NCBI GenBank assembly: GCA_046262735.1
Contig: JBHEMD010000005.1
Location: 1 to 8,567 of the forward strand
Source of the DNA: AV17 sp046262735
GTDB lineage: Bacteria; Verrucomicrobiota; Verrucomicrobiia; Chthoniobacterales; UBA10450
Direction of reading: 5' to 3'
Length of the DNA: 8,567 nt
Shown here: one piece after another, positions 1 to 5,935 of the stretch
Numbering within the stretch: the first letter of the stretch is position 1
How the letters are laid out: each line of letters starts with the position of its first letter
Made by a program: the position numbers and the translations under genes
The notes under the pieces: model-generated
What the model was told of the DNA's origin: nothing
What the model saw: the letters and a program-made list of their open reading frames with translations, nothing else
The model's database searches: none

Positions 1-1143
1 GGCGGTGCGAGCGCCTGCGAAGGCATTCGCAAGCACGACAAACGCGGCAGCGTAACGCTCGTCGGTGCGGAGGTTTTTCCTCCTTACAAACGCTGGATAT
101 TATCGAAAGATTTCCTCCGCGAGAAGACGGCGCCGCTGAAGACTTTGGCCTGCCTCGATCCGCGCTGGTTTTCCGCGCACAAGATCGAGACCCGCTTCGG
201 TACCGTGGTGACGCAGTTCAACATCGAGCGGCGGCTGGCGGTGCTCGGCAATGGCGAGACGATCGAGTTCAACAAAGCCTGCCTCGCCATGGGCAGCCGC
301 CCGGCGCGGCCGCCGGTGGCAGGCGTGGGGCTCGGCAACGTCATTTACCTTCGCACCGTGAGAGACGCGCTCGCATTGCGCGAAATGGCGGGCGTGGAAA
401 AGACGGTGATAGTGATCGGCGGCGGATTGCTCGCCTGCGAGGTAGCCGCCAGCCTGCGCCAGCTCAAGCTCAAGGTGAGCATCATGCACCGCAACGCCTA
501 TTTGCTGAGCCGTTACATCGACAGGGAGACCGGCTCGTGGCTGACCGACTACTTCGCCAAACACGGCGTGACGATGCTAACAGGCGAGGCGCTCAACGGG
601 TTCGAAGGCAAGACGGTGCTGCGCAATATACAAACCAAGAGCGGCAACCGCGTGCCAGCGGGGCTGGCGGTAGTGGCCTGCGGCGCTGAACCCAATCTCG
701 ATCTGGTGCGCAACACCCCGCTCTCCGGCCCACATGGCTCGCCGGTCTCAGACTATCTTGAGACCGAGGAAAAAGGCATATACGCAGTGGGCGACCTGGC
801 GTTTTATCCGGACCGGCTCATGGGCGGGATGCGACGCCAAACCCACTGGGACAACGCGCGGGAGCAGGGCTTAATTGCCGGAGCGAACATGACGGGCAAG
901 AAACGAATACGCTACGAGCAACTGCCCTATTTCTGGACGCAGACTTTCGATCTTCGGATCGATTTTGTCGGCGACTTCAGCGCCCCGCCCAGCCGTGTGG
1001 TGCTCGACGGCACGTACGCGAAGAAGAAATTCGTGGCGCGTTATTACCAGGGAGACAAGTTGCGGGCCATTCTGCTTTGCCAAAAACCGCCACGCGATGT
1101 GGACGAGGCGAAAAAAGAACTGCGCCAGGCGGTGGAGAAATAA
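1..1143 (+). CDS. FAD/NAD(P)-dependent oxidoreductase, 5'-truncated by window edge
   Basis: The frame is open from the first base to a TAA at 1141-1143, giving 380 visible codons. The start and the N-terminal FAD Rossmann glycines lie just upstream. The visible protein opens at the tail of that fold (GGASACEGIRK), then shows PPYKRW at residues 27-32 and LSKDFL, the FAD-contact segment of ferredoxin/rubredoxin-reductase and AIF-type flavoproteins; Trp32 stands where Pro is usual. The NAD(P)-binding motif VIVIGGGLLACE has its glycines at 140-142. The second FAD motif YAVGDLA has its Asp at 265. The last ~70 residues (YFWTQTFDLRIDFVG onward) match the C-terminal dimerisation domain of this family. 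No redox-active Cys pair is visible, which argues against a glutathione- or thioredoxin-reductase. The likely role is cytoplasmic electron transfer from NAD(P)H to an unknown acceptor. The internal TTG at 145 is not the start, because homologous sequence continues upstream of it. Confidence 0.9.
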   Translation, partial: GGASACEGIRKHDKRGSVTLVGAEVFPPYKRWILSKDFLREKTAPLKTLACLDPRWFSAHKIETRFGTVVTQFNIERRLAVLGNGETIEFNKACLAMGSRPARPPVAGVGLGNVIYLRTVRDALALREMAGVEKTVIVIGGGLLACEVAASLRQLKLKVSIMHRNAYLLSRYIDRETGSWLTDYFAKHGVTMLTGEALNGFEGKTVLRNIQTKSGNRVPAGLAVVACGAEPNLDLVRNTPLSGPHGSPVSDYLETEEKGIYAVGDLAFYPDRLMGGMRRQTHWDNAREQGLIAGANMTGKKRIRYEQLPYFWTQTFDLRIDFVGDFSAPPSRVVLDGTYAKKKFVARYYQGDKLRAILLCQKPPRDVDEAKKELRQAVEK

Positions 1144-1218
1144 CGGAGCTGCTCGGCGCCTTCGCCGTTGTCGCCGCCGCGTTCATAAGCAGAAAACGCC
1201 GCGCCCGACGGTCGCGTC

Positions 1219-1710
1219 CTACCATTCGATACCGGTCGGAAGCTGGAGGCTCGGATTGCTGACCCGGACGAGCTTCCAATCCCACGGTTTTTTGGAGACC
1301 CGACGCCACTCTAGTTCAAACGGCGCAGGCAGAGGGTTGACCTGCTCTTTGACCATGGCGGTAAGTTCGTTCGGCTCGGCGTCGATTTTAATTTGAGCTG
1401 TCCAGTAACCGCGGTGGTTGTCGATCTTAACGGCCACGTTCGACGCTTCGATACGCAGGCCGCGAAGATAGCGCAATACTTCGCGCGAGCGATCGAGGAG
1501 GCGTGTTCGATCGTTGCCCCACTGGTCCTGGTAATCGGTGGCGACGAAATCGCCGGCCCGCGTCCAGTTCTTGTGCTCGACTGCGCGCAGAAGGTGTTCG
1601 CTGTGGTAACGGATTTGTCGCTCTGGCCGCCACAGCCAGAGCAGGAACAGGCCGGCGAGAAGGGCCACGGTTAGACCGGTGTAAAATCCTTCACGAAACC
1701 AGCCGGGCAC
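1219..1710 (-). CDS. Membrane-anchored small protein of unknown function
   Basis: A 163-residue protein that I do not recognise by name. A GTG start is used (complement of 1708-1710); I saw no in-frame ATG just upstream and no clear Shine-Dalgarno. Residues ~8-27 (GFYTGLTVALLAGLFLLWLW) form one hydrophobic helix, which would leave a C-terminal domain of about 135 residues outside the cytoplasmic membrane. That domain begins with helices (HSEHLLRAVEHKNW, then a segment rich in Asp, Trp and Arg) and continues as alternating strands (VAVKIDNHRGYWTAQIKID, ELEWRRVSK, WDWKLVRVSN). This pattern recalls NTF2/SnoaL-like folds, where a helix-rich start packs on a curved sheet; that assignment is inference. 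The gene converges on the oxidoreductase with a 75-base gap and diverges from the receiver gene on the other side, so it is probably transcribed alone. Confidence 0.75.
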   Translation of the reverse strand: MPGWFREGFYTGLTVALLAGLFLLWLWRPERQIRYHSEHLLRAVEHKNWTRAGDFVATDYQDQWGNDRTRLLDRSREVLRYLRGLRIEASNVAVKIDNHRGYWTAQIKIDAEPNELTAMVKEQVNPLPAPFELEWRRVSKKPWDWKLVRVSNPSLQLPTGIEW

Positions 1711-1954
1711 GCCCGATTGTAACGGACTTTTCGTGGCAATTTGAATCGCTAATCTGTAGCCGCTTCGATGGGCAAACCGTGCCCGTCACCGGCGGGGTGC
1801 CGCCGACAGTGGGGCGCACGCGGCGAGCACGGCACGAACCGTGCTCAACCTGACGCTGCAGGTGATGCCGACGAGCAATTTGCTTCTCCGTCTCAACCGG
1901 CGGGATTTGAGTTCGAACGCGGCCGCACCGGTGAACTGACACACGGTGGAACCC
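1711..1954. other. Divergent intergenic region with hairpins, no convincing gene
   Basis: This stretch separates the minus-strand membrane protein (GTG at 1710) from the plus-strand receiver protein (ATG at 1955). Short open frames cross it on both strands, but none shows domain-like sequence or a ribosome binding site. It must contain promoters for both flanking genes; I could not pick out a convincing -35/-10 pair. Its middle part (1757-1850) is rich in inverted repeats, listed separately. Confidence 0.6.
1757..1850. repeat. Cluster of three short hairpins, possible dispersed intergenic repeat
   Basis: Three inverted repeats lie in tandem. (1) gggca 1770-1774 pairs with tgccc 1780-1784 over a 5-nt loop. 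(2) cggcgg 1790-1795 pairs with ccgccg 1800-1805 over a 4-nt loop. (3) gagcacgg 1825-1832 pairs with ccgtgctc 1839-1846 over a 6-nt loop. The segment starts with gtagccgc (1756-1763), close to the agccgc start of the palindromic element near 5548. No T-run follows any stem, so an intrinsic terminator is unlikely. The stems are directly visible; calling this a dispersed repeat family is inference. Confidence 0.5.
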
Positions 1955-2761
1955 ATGCTGGATCACGATGATTTGAAGTGGATCGCGAGTACCTCGACCG
2001 ATCTGAATTCCATCCTCCAGCAGGTCTCGCGTTACACCGACCTGATTCGCCGCCACAAAGGCGAACACAACTATATCGACCTGCTCGTCGAACGAGTTGA
2101 GCTCGCCGGCAAAACCGCACAAGCGCTCTTTGATCGCGTCACCTCGCGTATTCTCGCCCAGACCGCGGCCAAAACCGCACCGCCTCCCGCGCCCGATGTG
2201 ACGCCGTTCACGGTTGTTCCCCTTCCTCTACCGCCCGTGCGTGTCCTCCGCACTGAAGGCAAAACACAGGTCGGCGCAGCCAGACACGCCGCCCGTTTGG
2301 CCACCAAGCCGGAAGTTGCGCGCGTTTCCGGCAACGGCATTCCGCCGGAGATCAAAGTCACTAATCCCAAAGGCAACCGTGAGTACCTTCTGCTCGTCGA
2401 AGACGAAATCCAGGTCGCTGAAGTGGCCGCCGAAATGCTCGCGGAGGAAGGCTACAAAGTGATCGTCGCCCACGATGGCTTTGAGGCGCTAAAGATTTAC
2501 CGCAACGTCGGAAAACAGATCGGCTTGGTGATCCTGGACTTTTTCCTGCCGGTCATGGACGGGGACGCGGTGTTCGACGAGCTGCGCGCGCTCAATCCGA
2601 ACGTGAACGTTGTTCTTAGCAGTGGGTTCGCCGAGCAGCAAAAGATCAGCGGCATGCTGGCGCAAGGGCTGCGCGGCTTCATTCCCAAACCCTATTCGAG
2701 CGAAAAACTTCTCGGCCAGGTCCGTTCCACTCTCGACGCGGGGCGGCAGCGCCTGGGCTAA
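1955..2761 (+). CDS. Response regulator with His-less DHp-like N-terminal domain
   Basis: A 268-residue protein in three parts. Residues ~5-65 resemble a histidine-kinase dimerisation helix pair: the segment STDLNSILQQV aligns with the common AHDLNNLLT box, but Thr15 stands where the phosphoacceptor His should be. No ATPase domain follows. Residues ~70-140 are a Pro/Ala-rich linker. Residues ~144-262 are a complete CheY-like receiver: acidic pair Glu149-Asp150 in LLVEDE, phosphoacceptor Asp195 in LVILDFFLPVMDG, Ser222 in VVLSSG, and Lys245-Pro in FIPKPY. I chose ATG 1955 because ggtgga (1945-1950) sits 4 nt upstream; a GTG at 1946 would add three residues. No DNA-binding domain is present, so output is probably through protein contact. 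It is followed after 45 bases by the pilus ATPase genes on the same strand, which suggests control of pilus retraction by an outside kinase; that link is inference. Confidence 0.88.
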   Translation: MLDHDDLKWIASTSTDLNSILQQVSRYTDLIRRHKGEHNYIDLLVERVELAGKTAQALFDRVTSRILAQTAAKTAPPPAPDVTPFTVVPLPLPPVRVLRTEGKTQVGAARHAARLATKPEVARVSGNGIPPEIKVTNPKGNREYLLLVEDEIQVAEVAAEMLAEEGYKVIVAHDGFEALKIYRNVGKQIGLVILDFFLPVMDGDAVFDELRALNPNVNVVLSSGFAEQQKISGMLAQGLRGFIPKPYSSEKLLGQVRSTLDAGRQRLG

Positions 2762-2806
2762 GCGCAATGATTACTGGCATCAATTTAGCTTCTCGCTAGC
2801 ACGCGC

Positions 2807-3895
2807 ATGTCTCGCATCGACGCTTTCTTCAAATTGATGACGGAGCAGAAAGCCTCCGATCTGCACCTCTCGACCAATAACCCGCCGATGCTTCGCATTA
2901 ACGGCGAGCTTGTTCGAGTCGATTTCCCGCCCCTCAAGAACGACGAGCTTAAGACGATGGTCTACGAAATCGCGCCGGAGGGAAAAATTAAGGTCTTCGA
3001 GGAAACCAACGACGTCGACTTCGGTTACGAAGTGCCCGGCGTCGCGCGATATCGCGCCAATTTCTTTCAGCAAAAATACGGCATCTCGGCGGTGTTCCGC
3101 CTGATCCCATCGAACGTCCTGACGATCGACGAGCTCGGCCTGCCGCCGGTATTAAAAAAGTTTGGAATGCTCAAAAAAGGCCTCGTCCTCTGCACGGGAC
3201 CCACCGGCTCAGGCAAGAACACCACTCTGGCTGCCATCATCGATCACGCCAATCTCCGCCGCCAGGACCACATCATCACAGTGGAAGACCCGATTGAGTT
3301 CGTGCACCGCAGCCAAAACTGTCTCGTCCAGCATCGCGAAGTTGGCGTCCACACGCGTTCGTTTGCGGCCGCGCTGCGTGGAGCCCTGCGGGAGGACCCG
3401 GACATCATCCTCGTGGGCGAAATGCGCGATCTGGAGACGATTGAATTGGCGCTCACCGCAGCCGCCACCGGCCACCTCGTCTTGGCCACCCTGCACACCT
3501 CGAACGCGGCCAAGGCCGTTGATCGAATCATTGACGTTTTCCCGACCCATCAGCAAAACCAGATCCGCACGACGCTGGCTGAATCGCTCAAAGGCGTGAT
3601 TGCGCAAAACCTCTTTAAGCGGATCGATCAACCGGGCCGGGTCGCCGCGCTCGAGATTCTGGTTGTCGACATGGCTATTGCCAATCTGATCCGGGAAGGA
3701 AAAACGCATCAGATCCCCGGCATGCTTCAAGTCGGCAAGAAAAAGGGCAATCAGCCCCTCGATGACGTCATCATGGATCTGTTGCGCAAAGCGATCATCA
3801 CACCCGAGGAAGCCTACGACAAATCGATGGACAAGAAACGGTTTCGCCAGTTTCTCAAAGAACCACCGGCCGATGCCACGGAGGAATCGGTATGA
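2807..3895 (+). CDS. pilT: Type IV pilus retraction ATPase, PilT family, with altered Walker A
   Basis: A 362-residue secretion-type ATPase, close to the usual PilT length (~345) plus a short tail. PilT forms a cytoplasmic hexamer at the pilus base and powers pilin disassembly, hence twitching motility and DNA uptake. Visible are the N-terminal ASDLHL motif, the P-loop GPTGSGKN at 131-138, the Asp box HIITVEDPIEF, the Walker B region DPDIILVGEMRD with Glu205, and the His box TGHLVLATLHT with His223 and His230. The C-terminal region AIANLIREGKTHQI is at 290-303. Three departures from the family pattern: Asn138 replaces the Mg-binding Ser/Thr of Walker A, Ala220 replaces the usual Glu of ETGHLV, and Ala292 replaces the Arg of AIRNLIRE. 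The reading frame is otherwise intact. The ATG at 2807 has no clear Shine-Dalgarno. Its TGA overlaps the next gene's ATG. Confidence 0.93.
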   Translation: MSRIDAFFKLMTEQKASDLHLSTNNPPMLRINGELVRVDFPPLKNDELKTMVYEIAPEGKIKVFEETNDVDFGYEVPGVARYRANFFQQKYGISAVFRLIPSNVLTIDELGLPPVLKKFGMLKKGLVLCTGPTGSGKNTTLAAIIDHANLRRQDHIITVEDPIEFVHRSQNCLVQHREVGVHTRSFAAALRGALREDPDIILVGEMRDLETIELALTAAATGHLVLATLHTSNAAKAVDRIIDVFPTHQQNQIRTTLAESLKGVIAQNLFKRIDQPGRVAALEILVVDMAIANLIREGKTHQIPGMLQVGKKKGNQPLDDVIMDLLRKAIITPEEAYDKSMDKKRFRQFLKEPPADATEESV

Positions 3896-5058
3896 GAATT
3901 CCCGACCTCGACAAGATTTTGTCGGCGATGCTCAAGACTTACGACGGCATCTCCGATCTGAACTTTTCCGTCGGCCATCCGCTCCAGGTCGAGGACTACG
4001 GCGAACTCAAACCGGTGTATGTCGATCCACCGATCGAGGCCCTCACACCGTATCAGACCGAGCAGGTCGCTCTCACTCTCATGCAGGGCAATCGCCGTTT
4101 GATTTATGATTACCTGACCGGCGGGTCGTGCGACTGCAGTTACTCACTCCACGACGAAGCCCGCTTCCGCGTCAACATCTTCCGGCAGCAGGGGCATTTC
4201 TCTGTCGTGCTCCGCAAACTACAGGGCGAAGTGCCGATGATCCAAGAGTTGCGTTTGCCAGCTATCCTGCACGAGATCGCCAAGGAGAAGACGGGTCTGG
4301 TCCTCGTCACCGGCGCAACTGGGAGCGGCAAGACAACTACGCTGGCGGCATTGCTCAATGAGATCAATGCCACGCAAGCCGTCCACGTCGTCACGCTCGA
4401 AGACCCGATCGAATATGTCCACCCGAAGCTCAAGGCGACGGTCAATCAGCGCGAGCTCGGCCACGATTTCAACAATTACCCTAATGGATTGCGCGCCGCC
4501 CTGCGCCAGGCGCCCAAGGTCATTCTCGTCGGCGAAATGCGCGACCGCGCCACGGTGGAGATCGCCCTGATGGCCTCCGAGACCGGGCACCTCGTTTTCA
4601 GCACCCTGCACACGGTCGATGCTGGTCAGTCGATCAACCGTATCCTCGGCCTTTTCTCTGTAGGCGAAGAAAAGCAGCTGCGCATCCGCCTGGCCGATAC
4701 GCTGCGCTACGTCATTAGTCAGCGACTCGTCCCGAAAGCCGGTGGCGGCCGCCAATTGCTCACCGAAATCCTCGGCCACAATTTGCGCACTCGCGAAGCG
4801 GTCGCCCTCGGCGAAGGCGAGCATCGTAGCTTCTACGAAATCATTGAGGCGAGCTCGCCCTTCGGCTGGATGACATTCGACCAGTCAATCCTTGCGGCGT
4901 ACGAAGCCGATCTCATCACTGAGGAGACGGCCAAACTCTTCGCCTCCAAAAAAGGACGCATCACCCGCGGCATCGACCTCATTCAGAAATCGCGCGGGGT
5001 CGATATGGAACTCGACTCCGGTCTGCGCCTTGATCTGCCGGAGAACGCCTTTCGTTAG
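3892..5058 (+). CDS. Second PilT/PilU-like pilus retraction ATPase
   Basis: A 388-residue paralogue of the preceding ATPase. Its ATG lies in an ATGA overlap with that gene's stop (3892-3895), so translation is probably coupled. Walker A is canonical: GATGSGKT at 141-148, Lys147. The Asp box HVVTLEDPIEYVHP, Walker B ILVGEMRD with Glu215, and the His box ETGHLVFSTLHT with Glu230 and His233 are all present. The N-terminal SDLHL of PilT reads SDLNF here, and a DCSYSLHDEARFRVN segment fits the N-terminal PAS-like domain. The PilT signature AIRNLIRE is missing; the matching area is NLRTREAVALGEGEHRSFYEII. The C-terminus runs on with a basic, then acidic tail. PilU in proteobacteria is a PilT-dependent accessory motor that also lacks full PilT signatures, so an accessory retraction role is plausible. 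I leave the symbol empty because orthology to PilU cannot be decided by eye. Confidence 0.9.
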   Translation: MRIPDLDKILSAMLKTYDGISDLNFSVGHPLQVEDYGELKPVYVDPPIEALTPYQTEQVALTLMQGNRRLIYDYLTGGSCDCSYSLHDEARFRVNIFRQQGHFSVVLRKLQGEVPMIQELRLPAILHEIAKEKTGLVLVTGATGSGKTTTLAALLNEINATQAVHVVTLEDPIEYVHPKLKATVNQRELGHDFNNYPNGLRAALRQAPKVILVGEMRDRATVEIALMASETGHLVFSTLHTVDAGQSINRILGLFSVGEEKQLRIRLADTLRYVISQRLVPKAGGGRQLLTEILGHNLRTREAVALGEGEHRSFYEIIEASSPFGWMTFDQSILAAYEADLITEETAKLFASKKGRITRGIDLIQKSRGVDMELDSGLRLDLPENAFR

Positions 5059-5072
5059 ATCGACATTTATCT

Positions 5073-5537
5073 ATGGAACCGGAAACCGACGCATTTCTCG
5101 ACCTGGGCGATAACACTGCGCTCGTCTGTATCGATCACCAGCAATATCAGAAGATCGTTGTCCCGCAGTTGATCGACCTCGGCTACAAGGTCCATCTCGG
5201 ATTGTTCGAGGAAGACGTGCTCCTCAAGCTCCAGACCTACAACTACGACGTGGTCGTGATTTACGAGAACTTCAAGGATTCAACCGCGCAGACCAATCCG
5301 ATCCTGCGCGAGATCAGCCGCCGCCCGGACGCGCGCCGGCGCGAACACTTCGTCGTCCTCCTCAGCCACCGTTTCGCCACCAACGACGCCATGACCGGAT
5401 TCGTGCAAAGCGTCGACCAAATCATCAACGTCAGCGACCTGGCCAACTTCAAACCGGTCGTGCGCCGCGGCGCCGCCCAGCACCGCGAGCTCTATCATTC
5501 CTTCAACGAAATGTTGAAGAGCGTGCAAGCGCTCTAA
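5073..5537 (+). CDS. Receiver-like protein without the phosphoacceptor Asp
   Basis: A 154-residue protein starting 14 bases after the second ATPase, on the same strand and probably in the same transcript. I do not recognise a named family, but the strand/helix order resembles a CheY fold: ALVCID (16-21), helix, YKVHLG (38-43), helix, YDVVVIYENF (58-67), helix, HFVVLLSHRF (92-101), helix, QIINVSDL. In a working receiver the third strand ends in the phosphorylated Asp; here that place is Tyr64, followed by Glu65. The acidic pair of strand 1 is reduced to Asp21, Ser98 may sit at the switch Ser/Thr position, and there is no Lys-Pro after strand 5. It may therefore be a pseudo-receiver that binds a partner constitutively. 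Proteobacterial pilT loci often sit near the CheY-like pilG/pilH, which makes a pilus-linked role reasonable. The fold assignment is inference from pattern only. Confidence 0.75.
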   Translation: MEPETDAFLDLGDNTALVCIDHQQYQKIVVPQLIDLGYKVHLGLFEEDVLLKLQTYNYDVVVIYENFKDSTAQTNPILREISRRPDARRREHFVVLLSHRFATNDAMTGFVQSVDQIINVSDLANFKPVVRRGAAQHRELYHSFNEMLKSVQAL

Positions 5538-5545
5538 ACGTCGCT

Positions 5546-5597
5546 GGAGCCGCGGTCGCCGACCGCGGCGGACAATCTCGATCTTACAGTCGGCTAC
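5546..5597. repeat. Palindromic element between convergent genes
   Basis: A perfect 10-bp inverted repeat, gccgcggtcg (5549-5558) and cgaccgcggc (5560-5569), is separated by one base. Around it, ggagccg (5546-5552) and cggctac (5591-5597) form an outer inverted repeat with one mismatch. The element starts 8 bases after the plus-strand stop and its right end contains the complement of the cupin gene's TAG (5594-5596). It could stop transcription from both sides by forming a hairpin, but there is no T-run, so it is more like a mobile or dispersed repeat than a standard terminator. Confidence 0.5.
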
Positions 5598-5920
5598 CCT
5601 TTCGTTCCCGCCGGGTAGGCCGGAGGCGAATAAACGTTGAACGTGGTCGCATTTTTGTCGCCGCGATTGACGAAGCGATGTTTCACACCTGCCGGAATGA
5701 TGATGACGTCGCCTTTTCTTAATTCCGGCCGGTCGCCGCCGACCTCGCCCCTCAGCTCGCCATCAAGCATGAGCAGAACCTGATCGCTCTTCTCATGGGC
5801 CTCGGCTTTTTCGCCGGTCGCCTCGCCCGGCTCGAGCGTCATCATCGCCGTCTGGCTGCGGCCGCCGGTTTGCAAGACTTCAAACCAGGCCTTTGTCTCA
5901 TCAATCTTCTGTATGTTCAT
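5594..5920 (-). CDS. Small single-domain cupin protein
   Basis: A 108-residue protein with one cupin barrel. Motif 1 is degenerate: GEKAEAHEKSDQVLLMLDGEL has His42, but Lys44 stands where the second His should be and Asp46/Gln47 lie near the usual Glu. Motif 2 is intact: GDVIIIPAGVKHRFVNRG with Pro76, Gly78, His81 and Asn85. With at most two or three of the usual four metal ligands, it may bind metal weakly or use another ligand set; the substrate cannot be told. There is no signal peptide, so it is likely cytoplasmic. The ATG is preceded by a G-rich ctggggct, a passable ribosome binding site. It lies 15 bases downstream of creD on the same strand and is probably co-transcribed. Its TAG falls inside the palindromic element downstream. 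Confidence 0.88.
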   Translation of the reverse strand: MNIQKIDETKAWFEVLQTGGRSQTAMMTLEPGEATGEKAEAHEKSDQVLLMLDGELRGEVGGDRPELRKGDVIIIPAGVKHRFVNRGDKNATTFNVYSPPAYPAGTKG

Positions 5921-5935
5921 AGCCCCAGGCGGCCG

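Noticed and set aside
100..564. 154-residue minus-strand open frame
   Set aside because: Lies fully opposite the oxidoreductase, which has clear family motifs; composition is that of an antisense shadow.
1154..1167. Stem-loop cggcg/cgccg after the oxidoreductase, possible terminator
   Set aside because: Only 5 bp with no T-run; too weak to call in GC-rich DNA.
1946..1954. GTG start three codons upstream for the receiver protein
   Set aside because: ATG 1955 has a partial ribosome binding site at a usable distance; the GTG overlaps that site. It remains possible.
1768..1971. 67-residue plus-strand frame in the intergenic region
   Set aside because: Low-complexity Gly/Arg/Ala-rich sequence translated from hairpin DNA, no ribosome binding site, overlaps the receiver gene start.
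1691..2122. 143-residue minus-strand frame spanning the intergenic region
   Set aside because: It overlaps two genes with better evidence and crosses the hairpin cluster; no domain-like pattern.
2767..2799. Ten-codon open frame MITGINLASR just before pilT, possible leader peptide
   Set aside because: No ribosome binding site and no attenuator-like stems nearby; such short frames are expected by chance.
4219..4824. 201-residue minus-strand frame
   Set aside because: Entirely antisense to the second ATPase, whose motifs are unambiguous.
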